Shown here piece after piece: positions 39,416-51,020 of a stretch of 64,000 bases of DNA. Where the stretch lies: NCBI GenBank assembly GCA_036937835.1, contig CM072863.1, positions 3,095,001 through 3,159,000 on the forward strand, written 5' to 3'. The translations under genes were made by a program, and so were the position numbers. Within the stretch, counting starts at the first letter, position 1; each line of letters begins with the position of its first letter. The notes beneath the pieces are model-generated. The model ran no database searches. It was given only the letters and a program-made list of their open reading frames with translations, and was not told the origin of the DNA. The stretch is from Pampus argenteus (lineage: Eukaryota; Chordata; Actinopteri; Scombriformes; Stromateidae).

Positions 39416-39849
39416 GACTGGAAAATACATGTTAAATACACAATACATTCTGCACATTGTTGTGTACTTTTCATCTTTTTTTCATAACCTTGAATGAAAA
39501 CCTTGATGCTGAACAGCATAATAGTGTTTATTCAACTTTATGTCAGCTGTTTGAGCAAAGAAAATCTACAATTCTCAGAAAATCTGATCTGAGGGCATCG
39601 GAGTCGAACAGAGGCTTACAGAGGAAGGTGGTTAACATTACAGCTCGTTGTGAACGTAGCTGAATAAATGGAGGGCGTGGCTGAGAAACAGCACTGAGTT
39701 GGAGTCAACCTTCCTTAGATAAATAAGGATTAGTCACTAGATCAAGAACAGCTTCAGAAAATCACCACCATAACCTCCCAGCTACCTTTAGATGACAATA
39801 GTACTTCTGTTAAAGTTTTACTCTGTTATATAATGAAGCTCGGAAACAC

Positions 39850-39886
<37 letters not shown>

Positions 39887-39890
39887 GTGT

Positions 39891-39924
<34 letters not shown>
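39850..39924. repeat. (GT)n with GTAT interruptions
   Basis: 75-bp GT tract broken by ATGT units. Confidence 0.97.
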
Positions 39925-39929
<5 letters not shown>

Positions 39930-40814
39930 ATGAAACCTGCAGATTTTCTACCAGCTACTATTTTCTTGAACCTTAAAACATAATAATTTCTAATAAGAGA
40001 CGTGTTTAAAGCGATACTGGAGCGTGTTCGCTTACAGTTGACCTTTAACGTCGGTCAGCTGTAACATCTTAATGTTAACGTGTTAATGTTCAAGCTGCTC
40101 TTCATGTGAACTACATGTGAACTACATGTGTCCATCTCACACCGAGCACATACCGACTCAGTTTGTGCATGAGACGGTTTGACGGCATCATGTAATAAAG
40201 GAGTGTTGCTCTGACACATTTTGATAGATGTATATTTCATTAAGCAGCTGTAACGGTGCCAAGCTTGAAACAACGTACAGGATATCCAGTTCTTGTTTAC
40301 TAAATGATAACACCTTTTAATATGAGCGATCATTATGTTTCCAAATACCTCTGGGATCATTTATTATATGCAATAAGTCAGTTAATGCCAGCTGAGGTTT
40401 TTTTATTGTTTCACAACTGCTCCACACCCACTTTAACAAATACTAAAAATCCACATTAAATCCAGAGTTACACAGGCAGCAGTGGTGCTAGTAAATCATT
40501 AGCAGCACTGTTTATGTTCCCACCTGACAAGGGCGAGAAACAGGAAGTCCTTATTAGGACAGTCTGATTATTCACCTTTAATTCTGAAAGCTTTTTATTT
40601 TATTTTTTTAATGCATGTAATGTATGTTTCATGTTGAAATGCTAATGTTAAAACATAACTAAATGTTAGCATCCTAACAGCTAGGAACAGATGTTAACAT
40701 GTCAGCGCATACGCACGTTAGCATGTTAGCACGTTAGTATGTTAATATTCATCCAGCGATTCAGACCAAAGCAAACAAACGGATTGAAAACACCTTTAGA
40801 GGAAAGTTGAGCCG

Positions 40815-40877
40815 CATATATGCATATATATGTATATATGTATATATATATATATATGTGTATATATGTATATATGT
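40815..40877. repeat. TA/TG-rich array
   Basis: ATATATGT-type units. Just upstream (40640-40745) GTTAGCA/TGTTAGC words recur. Confidence 0.9.
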
Positions 40878-41628
40878 GGATCTCAGTGTGACAGGATGAG
40901 TCTATAGTGTGCTAAGATAAACAGGATAAACTCTTTTGATTTAGGCGACAACATGACCTTTGCTCTAGCAGCTCCCTCAGGATGAATTTAATTGTCACCG
41001 CGCTCGTTGTAAATAATAATGTAAATAAAGTTTGTTTCATCCTTCAACATCGTTGTATATAGCGAACATTATAGTCTCACTTAAACACACATTTTAAAAA
41101 CGAATTCAATACGAATCGACTGCAGGAATTCGGTGCAATATTAATATTGTTGTTTTTGTTTTATTGTTTACTAGTCAAACAACCTGTTTTATTGTTTGCT
41201 TTTGTTGTTCCAGATCGTTGAATTGTTCCACACGTGCAAATTTTTTCTTTTGTAACGAGGACGTCATCCTTCCTGCGTCAGAGGCTAAAAAAAACGACCA
41301 CAAAATAAGCAACACAACATAACAAGAGATTATAGATGAATTCGAGGAAGCAACGACTCTTTTGTCTTTGTATTATTTTATGTAAAATACATCCTGAGGG
41401 TTCAGAGTGAAACAGGATCACGAGTTAAACTGGAAGTTGTTTGCAGTAGTGCAGTTGGCATTATTAAAATGAGGCTCATCATTATTTGAGTATCACTTTA
41501 AGAGACTGTTAACAGTTAAATTTGGTGCATTAGGAAGGAATTTCCATCCAACGGTCACACTGCCTGACAGGTGTGCACCGACACACCTGTAAATGTTTCA
41601 CTCTTATATAATCAGGTGTGTGAAAGCA

Positions 41629-41659
<31 letters not shown>

Positions 41660-41917
41660 AGTCTTTATCTACTGTATATCACAGTCTAAACCACAGTGCC
41701 TGCAACTTTAGACACACACACACACACAGACAGTATATAGATCCAGATGTATATAGGTATAATATACACACACATACAGTGTGTTTTATATGACCGACAC
41801 ACACTTATTGTTATTATTTATGCGCCTGTAGTGTGTTGACAATGTAAAATAATTCTTCTTTTGTTGATGGACAAATAAATGCTTAAAGAAATTGAGGAGC
41901 GATATGAGAAAACAACA

Positions 41918-41919
41918 AA

Positions 41920-41950
<31 letters not shown>
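41918..41950. repeat. (AAAT)n array
   Basis: About 8 perfect units. Confidence 0.97.
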
Positions 41951-43020
41951 GTGTTTTAATTTTTATTTTTACATGCTGTACTATTAATATGTCATTTACT
42001 CAATGCCTTTATTCTCTCCTATATATTTATCTGCTGTAGAGACTTTCCATACCAGACTTGAACTTTGAACTATAATAAGAAAGTGTGCAATGTGGAGTGA
42101 AGCTGATATGAGCCTCGGTGAACCTGAAACAGCGTCGCTTCTCTCTCGCATGTTTAAACTCATATAAAGCTGTGAAGACTCTGCAGCAGCTTTTCTCTCT
42201 CTCTCTCTCTCTCTTCTATAAGGGACAAGAATCAACAGTCTGTCTGTTCAGTTATTGACAACAAAAGGCGGATATATGCATTAGATCAGCTGCAGATATT
42301 CACCAGAGATAAAGAGTAGGAGATCACCAAAGATAAGATTTCTGCTTCATGTAAAGGGTTAATGAGTCATACGTGCTGTACATACTGTACATACTGTACC
42401 TACAGTTATAGTTCAGTGTCATATTTCACCTTTTGATGGAGCCACCACATATGATGCTTCAATTATAGACACAATAACTCTGTTTGCATTCTTTCATTCA
42501 CTGTGTGACATGAGCGACGGCGGACAATACACATGTTTATACAACTGGATTTTCTTCCAATATATAAATATATATTTATGTTGTTTCTATCACATAGTTA
42601 TGTTGAACACATAATTTAACAAAAAAAAAACAACATTTTGAGGTGTCCACATTGTCCCGACGTGGAGTTACATCATAACCACTGAAGAAACATCCATAAA
42701 TCAATCAAGCTTTGGTAGTTTTATCTTCTGGGCGCCATGAATATCTGAATAAAAATGCTAACTGAACTGTCTAATTAGCCAGATTATCATTACATCCATG
42801 TTAGATCCCAGATTAACTGACATTTACGGGCTAAAGATGACAATTTTCTTTCTTTGTCATCGTCCAAAAACACATCAGCGAGCGACACGGCTGCACCGAG
42901 GTGATGAGTTTCTTCCCTATAAAGAGTTTAGAAACAGCTCCAAAGAGTAATTTGGAGCATTTTTAGCATTTGGAGAGTAGTTCTGTGTAAAGCTAACGCC
43001 ATGCAAACGAATGCAGTTCG
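41951..43020. other. Non-coding stretch
   Basis: No gene supported; one CT tract (42194-42213). Confidence 0.45.
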
Positions 43021-43118
43021 CTAGCTTGTTGTGCTACATATCACAACCTCTTGACTTTGTACTAATGTTTAATGTATTGCACAGTCAAGAGGTTGTGATG
43101 TGTAGCACAACAAGCTAG
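43021..43118. repeat. 36-bp near-perfect inverted repeat with 26-bp loop
   Basis: The arm at 43021-43056 (CTAGCTTGTTGTGCTACATA...) and the arm at 43083-43118 are reverse complements with a single difference, which is a G-U pair in a plus-strand transcript. The loop is 26 bases. Total length 98 bases. It could be a microRNA-like or endo-siRNA hairpin, a small foldback element, or an inverted duplication. No flanking terminal repeats or target duplication are obvious. Confidence 0.9.
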
Positions 43119-43914
43119 CTGGATCAGTGGTGTTACAAGGAACGACTCTGCAGAGACTGAAAACGTGACCGCAGTATGAACAACAACAGAGGCTTCGGAT
43201 CTCTGTTGTAATACCTGTTGACAATAAGAAAAGATATTAATTTTACTAAAACTATTGGCTGGATTTTGTTGTGATGCTTGACCCACATTAGAATAACCGC
43301 TAATCATAATTGATGACTCCCTCATCGGCTCAAAACGACACGTAATCTCGTAGCCTAGTGGGCTTACTGCCATCGCCTTCGTGTCACCATCACTTCAACG
43401 CCATCCTCCGGTCAGACCTGCTGCGTGTTGCTTCATCAGTTTGTCTGTCAGCTGGTGTGTTTCAGATCCACGTCAGCACTCTGGAGCTGCAACACTGGGA
43501 ACGAGTTAATGAGTAACCGGTGTGTGTGTGTGTGTGTATAGGCAGTGTACCTGACCAAGGTCACAGATACTAGTGAGTGTGTGTGTGTGTGTGTGTTTAC
43601 ATGCTATCATGTTCTGACGGCGTGTACTATCTGAGAAGCCGGTGTTTTATTGTATGTGTGTGCACATGTGTACAGGTGTATGTGCATGTGTGTGTGTGTG
43701 TGTGTAAAGTAGAGGTTGGGGGTTGCAGCGAAGCACCTTGACCCTCTTCTTCTTTTGTCAGATCGGGACACATGTTCTGGAAACTATTTACAGCCATATC
43801 TCCTACACATGACTTTCATATAAAACATAATGCTGTTTGATATCAAAATGTCAAAGGATGCGGTGACCAAAGAGTTCAGAACAGCAGCATTGAAATCAAT
43901 TAATGTGAGCAGAA

Positions 43915-44122
43915 TCACACCGTATGTGGATCTTCTTCTTCTGTGTTTTTTCTATCGGGTTCAACTTGACGTACAAATTTGCGGCGTTGACCGATAACGA
44001 ACTGTCTTGGCGGCGTTGACCTTTGAGGACGTTTGACCTTTACTGTCACACCGTCCGTTTTTATACAACGCTGCTCTGCTGAGCGAGAAGCAGCAGCTTT
44101 CTTCTGCTTCAAGTGTCGGCCG
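43915..44122 (-). CDS. Candidate terminal exon encoding a basic, then acidic, peptide
   Basis: On the minus strand TGTTTATTCTACAG (acceptor, ending at plus 44123) precedes 208 bases open to a TGA at 43915-43917. The peptide contains HLKQKKAAASRSAEQR, VKVKRPQRSTPPRQF and ends TEEEDPHTV. Composition and open length fit a last coding exon, and the surrounding 43.97-44.70 kb is CpG-richer than average. The 12-mer GGTCAACGCCGC occurs twice, 31 bases apart, which could also point to an old repeat. Product not recognised. Confidence 0.25.
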
Positions 44123-45426
44123 CTGTAGAATAAACATGTTATATACAGAACGTTAAATAAACTGTACGTTCTTACGTAAGGTGTGAGTGACACAGTTATT
44201 AGTTTCTGGCATCTCTGAGAGCTGAGCAGCGCCTCAGTCAACAATCTATGAAAACAGCTTCCTAGGTGGTCCGAGCAGACAGATAATCTTTTAACAACAC
44301 GGAGGATGCTTTCTGCCTTACACATATTATTATTGCTTTCTCATCCTCTTTGTCTCTCAGCTCCGCTAAAGCAAGCTTAAGGTTATCATCGGTTTCGGAG
44401 AGGAAAGGCTGTTGCAACACGGTCGTGTTTTATGTCAACCGTGACGTGAGAATGTGGATTTGAACTCAAACGCCTCGAAAGAAAGATGCAAATCCGAATT
44501 TTAACTGCTGTGAAATAAAAACTGCAGGACTTAAATTGCAGATCGATTTTCTGATTCAAGTCATTCGGTTTAAAAGTTCGTAGTCGTCGGCTGTGGAGTT
44601 TGTTTATGCCACCGCGAAATTCAGTAGCAATCAATCGGTTTGTGGTTCAAACCAACAACCGATCAGTGAAGCTAACAGCTCAGCAGCTAATCGTTTGAGT
44701 TTTAATGTGAGCTGTTCATTGTAGTCGGTTTTTAGTCTCTTTCTCCAAGTGGAAATCTCGTTACTGCTTTACTGATCGTGAATATTTACATTTTGGGAGG
44801 TTTTTCTACTTTCTAAATGATTTTATGACTTGTTTTTTTCTTACATTAATGATTCTTCCAGCTCATTTTAAGGGGATTTATTAAACTGGTCTGAAAACCA
44901 GAGACTCCGATTACAGTCTTCAGGGTGTTTTTCCAACTTCTGAAATCATCTGGCACTGAATTAACTGTAAAACGTTTTTTTTTTTTGTGATGCAAGCGTC
45001 TGAAATATGCGGAGAGCTCTCCAAACCTCGAACTGTTACCCAACTTCAGTACATCGAGTCTTTTCTCAACCGCAAACTGAAATTCAGTTTTAAAAACAGA
45101 TGCTGGCAGCAGAAAGTCAGCAGAAACTCCAACTGCTTTTAATCCCTTCATAAATCTGCTTATTTTAACTTTTTTTTTTTTTAACTGTTGCTTCAGCTGG
45201 TTTGTTGTTGCAGAAGGAGGGAGATCCCACATTTTCTGAACCGATCAGGGATGTTGGAAGCTCGCCTCGTATCCTGAAACAGTCCAAACCTCAGACAGTG
45301 GATCCAGTTTCTGGAACTGGTTTAGATTTTATGTTTATTTGTTTGTTTGTTTTATATATGAAACTCATTCCAAAAAACATAAAAATGTTGCAGGCGGTTA
45401 ATCATCCTCTAGAGAAAAAGTTTCCC

Positions 45427-45429
<3 letters not shown>
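44123..45429. other. Non-coding stretch, partly CpG-rich
   Basis: 44.38-44.70 kb has many CpG for the window but no gene could be linked. The 128-codon minus frame at 44846-45232 has no recognisable domain. Confidence 0.35.

Positions 45430-45482
<53 letters not shown>
45430..45482. repeat. (GT)n microsatellite
   Basis: 53-bp perfect GT tract. Confidence 0.98.
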
Positions 45483-45486
<4 letters not shown>

Positions 45487-47030
45487 GTTGGACTATCCAA
45501 GACAAGGTTATATTACATCATTAGGAAAACATGGAAATATCTTTGGTCATCTGTTCAAATAGTGGTGCTCGATCACACTGACCTCTTAATTTATGTATCT
45601 GAGCACAGAGACACCGAACCAGTGAAAAACTAAAGGACACAAAAATCAAACAACTGGTGTCAGAAAGCACAACAATGCTGGCAACACCTACGCTCGGTGC
45701 CATGAAGCTTATTTTCAGGTATGACAGAGACACTGATGGATGACCTGAAGTGATGATTGATGGTTGCATATTTACGATTGACCAGATCTGACGTGACTCA
45801 TAATCTGTGTTTGTGTGACACAGATTTGAAATGAACCTGTTCAGCTGCAGGAATATAACGTGAAAAAAAAAAAAGTGTGATTTTATCTTAATGTTACGCA
45901 ACATATGCAAAACTAAAATGTCGTATTTATCTCCCGTGCATGCACGAGTGTGTGAGTGTGTGTGTACAAAATGTACAAATATTTCTTTTGTTACAGTCGT
46001 TGTGAAATTTTCCATGTGAAGTGTCAAGTGTGTGTGTGTGTGTGTGTGTTCCCACACATGTTCATACATGTGGTGCAGTGTACTATCTTGTTAAGAAATA
46101 CTGGTGTGTGTGTGTGTGTGTGCGTGTGTGTGTGTGTGTGTTATGTCTTCATCACACCTCAGGCATCTGACCTTACAGGGAGGTTTATAGTTTACACTTA
46201 TATAGTTATAGTAAACACTTTCAACAACAACAATATAATGTAATTTTTTTAAAAATAATAAATCATAGAAATGTGTGAATAGGCGTGTCCAGTACACGTA
46301 TGAACACATGTTTACCAACACTGAATCACTGTTGTAGCTTTTAGCTGTTCATCACTGATCATCAACCTTCTGGACAAGAAGCCAAAAGTCGCAGAAACAA
46401 TGATGATGTGTCACAAACAGGCAGCAGCAGTATGAACAGTGATGCGTTCACTTACTGATGGACATTTGAACACTTTGTGATGATATGATCATGCCGTGTT
46501 GTTATAATTTTTACAGTTGTTAAAGATTTAGCTTTATGCGTCAGAAGTGTCCTTTTGCATATTTATATATATATTTGCAAACACTTAAATTTTGGATTAT
46601 CCAGCGTAAAAACACGAACATTAAGGAAGTACATTCAGGTACTAAAGTGAAATGTGTTTATTTATTGTTTATTTCATCCCTTTGTTTGTGTGAATTGACC
46701 CTTTAAACGTATGCAGCAGCGGCAGCATCCATCTCTCTGTTCGTTCGTTCGATCTGAGTCGACCTTCCAGACGAGACGTTCACAGCCTCTTCAGGGGAGT
46801 CGGAGCTTCCTCCGTTTAGTTTTCTACAGAAACATGAACTTCTTCTCTTGCTTCATATGTCAAAATAAACTTCCTCCTTCAGGTTATTCAGATTAGGTCA
46901 CATGGTGACGTGGTGACACAGTACAGGTACGCACCAAAACACACACACACACTCATTCAGGTTTATGTAAAGCAGCTCAGCAGAGCGTCTGACAACACAG
47001 CATAAGATAAACCTTAAAGGTCTGCTCCAG
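45483..47030. other. Non-coding stretch
   Basis: GT tracts at 46027-46050 and 46104-46141. The 182-codon minus frame (45521-46069) crosses a GT tract and shows no domain, so it is not called as a gene. Confidence 0.4.
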
Positions 47031-47100
47031 TGTGCGTGTGCATGTGTGTGTGTGTGTGTGTGCGTGTGTGTGTGTGTGTGCGTGTTTGTGTGTGTGTGTT
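47031..47100. repeat. Interrupted (GT)n array
   Basis: GT tract with GCGT interruptions. Confidence 0.95.
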
Positions 47101-47373
47101 GGGGAGGGGATGGTTTCAAGTTCCAGCCTACTTTCAGCTGAGGTGTGACTTGGACTTCACATGTCAGGCAGAGTCTTCCTAGAAAAGAGAGCAGTCAGAA
47201 TTAACTGTGTGTGTTTCTACAAGTATACAAATAAAAAAAATAAATAAATAAAAATAAAAAATGACTTTAATCAAACTAAAATACAAAAACACACAAGAAG
47301 AAATAAAATATTAAATAGTATGGAAACAGTGTGGAAAGAAAAATGAGCTCCACTTTGAAGCCACGTCATCCAC

Positions 47374-47498
47374 AGTGTGTGTGTGTGTGTGTGTGTGTGG
47401 TGGGGGGAGTGAAAGTCAGTGAAAGTGTGTGAACATGTGAACTGATCAACATGTGTGCTGACGTCAGAGGTATTTCTGTAAGCGGTGTTATTTTACAA

Positions 47499-47543
<45 letters not shown>
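47374..47543. repeat. (GT)n and (AC)n pair
   Basis: (GT)n at 47374-47399 and (AC)n at 47501-47543, inverted relative to each other. Confidence 0.97.
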
Positions 47544-47544
<1 letters not shown>

Positions 47545-48021
47545 CAAGCTGTTTCCAGTAGTTCTGTATATATTCTTGGTTGGTTCATTTATACTCTGTA
47601 TTATATGTCAGTGGTCCTTTTAAACAGTGTCTGACCTGAGCTGTGTGTTTATGTAAATGTGACTTTAAAGCAACTTTTCAACGTTTCTGGTCCATATTTG
47701 CATTCTGGGACTCGACTTTGCATGATTTACAGTGATTTATGTTGCACTGACCCTTTACGCAGCCCCTCAGTCAACTGGAAACAAACTACAGTAGCAGCAT
47801 GTTATTTCTTTTTCTTGTTCTTTACCTGAAATGTCAGCTTCTCTAACATATGTGTACATACATGTTACATACATGTTTCTGCCTCCATCTGATGTCATCA
47901 CGAGGACGACGTAGAGGACACACAGCAGCGTAACAGTAAAGGAAATAATCACAGACAGCACAATATAACCCCTTTAAAATGTCTCATCCGCTCAATAAGC
48001 ACCTTTATCTGAGAAGCAAAG

Positions 48022-48025
<4 letters not shown>

Positions 48026-48063
<38 letters not shown>

Positions 48064-48235
48064 CACGCAGGGAAGCAGTTCCCTGAATGAAAAGACTTTC
48101 TGTCTCCTTCCTTCCTTCTTTTTTTGTCTCCTTCCTTCCTCCTCTTTCTCCTTTTCTTTCTCCTCCTCTCTCCTCCCGTCTCTCTCTTTCACTGGAATGT
48201 CATCTTGGCAGGACTCCATATGCTCCGAGTGGCGG

Positions 48236-48266
<31 letters not shown>
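48026..48266. repeat. (AC)n, pyrimidine tract, (AC)n
   Basis: (AC)n at 48026-48069, a C/T-rich segment at 48095-48190 and (AC)n at 48240-48266; GGCGGGAAAA (E2F-like) lies just before the last tract. Confidence 0.95.
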
Positions 48267-48838
48267 GACGCTGCAAAAAGTGACGAGCATGTGTGGAGTG
48301 TAATTTTGTCCTGTACTCAGTGTGTGTTTGTGTTTGTCAGCAGGTGGCAGGGTTGGATCCCTTCCCAGCATGCATTTAGGCATTTAAGGAAGTGTGATTC
48401 TTGAGGTGAGTAGCGGGAATCGAACTCACAACCTTAACGATTGAACAAAAGCCAAAAAAAAAGAATCGGTTTTAAAGGCTTTCAGAACAAAACAATAATT
48501 TCCTGTCAACATCGACATTGGAGGTCAAAGGTCAAAGGTTTGGTTTTAATCTGTTGACAGACGTATATATGTCTTATTATTATATCTTATTATCTTATTA
48601 TCAGAATAAGTTGGGCATCATTTACTCATAAAGGTTTATTCCTGCATTACTTTTGATACCAAAGTTAAAGTTTTAATTTATTGTCATTTATTGAGATTTT
48701 TTTATTATTAAATAAACGGTAAAATGTGAATTTAAAACATTAAAATACATTAAAAAATGATTAAATAATTTGTGATTCTTAGTGAACAGCATCTACATAA
48801 AGTGGAAGAAATTTAGCCTGACTTTTTGCAGTGACTGA

Positions 48839-48843
<5 letters not shown>

Positions 48844-48872
<29 letters not shown>
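48844..48872. repeat. (CA)n microsatellite
   Basis: CA tract just upstream of the GC-rich island at 48.9 kb. Confidence 0.97.
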
Positions 48873-48874
<2 letters not shown>

Positions 48875-48889
48875 CCAGCTGCTGTTCCC

Positions 48890-49100
48890 CTGCTGCCTGC
48901 TCAGGCCCCGCCCTCACCGTCCCCTGATTGGCTGCAGAGCTTTGGCGGGCTTCGCTCCTCCTCGTGACTACTACTGCTGCTGCAGTCATCCAGGCAACAC
49001 ACAGGAACAAAAGTTCAGCAGGGTGGTTGCCCCCGGCGACGCATCCCCGAACACAACCTGCTCTGTAAACATGTCACCGGCTCGAGGCCAACGAGGCTGA
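48890..49100. promoter_or_regulatory. Candidate CpG-type promoter: GC box, CCAAT box and RFX-like X-boxes
   Basis: CCCCGCCC (48906-48913) and inverted CCAAT (GATTGG, near 48926) are followed by GTCATCCAGGCAAC (near 48986) and GGTTGCCCCCGGCGACG (near 49024), the latter close to the RFX X-box pattern (GTNRCC, short spacer, RGYRAC). The island is GC- and CpG-rich within AT-rich DNA. No downstream exon identified. Confidence 0.3.
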
Positions 49101-50354
49101 AAGCAGCAAACAGGAACAGAGACGGTTTCACAGATGGACGAATCCTGTTTGAATCCACAGAACAACCGCTTGTCTGAGAGGCTGAATACAAACACATGTT
49201 TATATTCGTCTTCTGGAGGACAGGTGTCTTCTCACAACAACACGTTAAGTTTTAACACGCGTGTGTAGCATCAGCTCAGAGAGAACATGTGTCTCATGCT
49301 TCAGTAAAACATAAATATTGAATATTTCCCACGTTAAAGACATAAATAGATATATTTATAATAGATCACCTGGCTGCTCCGACACAGGTACGACTCAGTT
49401 TTCCGTATTTATAGTCTCTGAAATACGAATACGAGTGCAGCATCATGATGTGGGTCATTTATTTCTGAAGTGGGTCAGCGAACGTCTCCGTCTATGTTCC
49501 TGAAGGGAGTTCACATTTATTTATATCCTGAGCCAGATATCACATGTTCGTGTCAAATATCTTACGTTTCATAAGTCTATAACTGTTATGAGAGGGTGAG
49601 GAAAGTTCATTCATATATATTTGCAGTATTTCTGAGAAAATGTCATCACTCCGCTGTAAAAACTACGATCAAAGCACAAAACGCATTATTTATAGTCATG
49701 TTTTATGATGTGTTTTTATTAGTTATGTCTTAATACTTTAACAACCTGGTTCCTACTGAATATATAAATCTCACAAATATAATATATGGATCTTTTTTTT
49801 TTTAAGGTTCAATCATTTCCTAAAACAAAGCATTTATTTGGGGGACTATTTTTAATGGCGGATTAATCCAACATTTTAGTTTTTGGTCTGTTCGTTTGAT
49901 TTGTTGACAGTAAGAAACTTTACTTTAATACACTGATATCATGACCTCAGTATGACCTTTCCTGCAGCATCACTAGAAAACATCTCAATCAAATCCACCT
50001 TGTCAGGTGTTTTATTCAGGACCATATGAATCATAAACTGGATTTTCCTCGTCACATCTGATCTGTATTACAGGAGCTTCGTTACTCTGTTGGTTGAGTT
50101 GTTGCTGTTAATGAAGCTCTGAGTTCTTCTGTTGGTATTAAAAAAAAAAAACCCGCAGCTGGTCATCAACTTTCTTCTGGTTTCACATCAAACAGGATTA
50201 GTGTAGTTTTATTCACGGTGTGGTGGGATGTCAACGTCAGATCACTGAAAGCAAACAGTGTGAGGTGGAACTTGGCAGAAAGTTTGGAACAAGATGACGT
50301 CTGTTTACCGGGTGGATCAGATATGATAATGATGAGAGAGAAGAAGAGAAGAGA
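49101..50354. other. Non-coding stretch
   Basis: No gene or element recognised. Confidence 0.4.
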
Positions 50355-50366
50355 AGAAAGAAAGAA

Positions 50367-50446
<80 letters not shown>

Positions 50447-50447
50447 A
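50355..50447. repeat. (GAAA)n tetranucleotide array
   Basis: About 23 units, preceded by GAAGA-type purines; a purine tract able to form triplex DNA. Confidence 0.98.
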
Positions 50448-50813
50448 GGAGGAGACAGTTTCTTGTGAGTTTACTCCAAACTGACCCACTGAGGACCTCT
50501 AGTGGAGACATTCATTATTTAAAGGATAAGTTCACATTTTATACATTAAAAGTGTTGGTGTAAGTTCAGCTGGAGTTAATGTAGTAATGAGTTTAGATAT
50601 AAAGTTATATTAGTTTATTATACTGTAGTCTTTACTATAACTGGCAGATACACGTAGTTCAGTAAATAAAGTGCAACGGATCCGTTTTTAGTGTGAAGTA
50701 GCATCATATGAAAATACTGACGTATCCTAGAATCATACTAATGTAGAGTCAAGTCACAATAACAAAAACATATAAATATATAAATAACAACTTTTAGTAA
50801 AGTAACTTTTTCA

Positions 50814-51020
50814 TATCAAATCAAATCAAATCAAATCAAATTTTATTTATATAGCCCAAAATCACAAAATACATTTGTCTCAGAGGGCTTTACAATCTGT
50901 ACAGGGAGTGACACCCTCTGTCCTTAGACCCTCGATTCGAGTGAGGAAAAACTTGCCCACCAAAAAACCTTTTAACAGGGAAAAAGGTGGAAGAAACCTC
51001 AGGAAGAGCCACAGAGGAGG
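50814..51020 (-). mobile_element. Fish interspersed retroposon fragment with (TCAAA)n tail
   Basis: (TCAAA)n at 50815-50840 is followed by TTTTATTTATATAGCCCAAA, CAGAGGGCTTTACAATCTGT, GACACCCTCTGTCCTTAGAC and GAAACCTCAGGAAGAGCCAC. I recognise these phrases, in this order, as a highly abundant percomorph repeat. The short-unit tail indicates a non-LTR type 3' end in minus orientation. Confidence 0.75.

Noticed and set aside
45521..46069. 182-codon open frame on the minus strand
   Set aside because: It starts through a CA/GT tract, has no recognisable domain, and its composition is like that of AT-rich non-coding DNA.
48395..48450. tRNA-like B-box (GAGTTCGATTCCC on the minus strand)
   Set aside because: No A-box at the right distance and no cloverleaf arms; possibly an old tRNA-derived SINE but not supportable.
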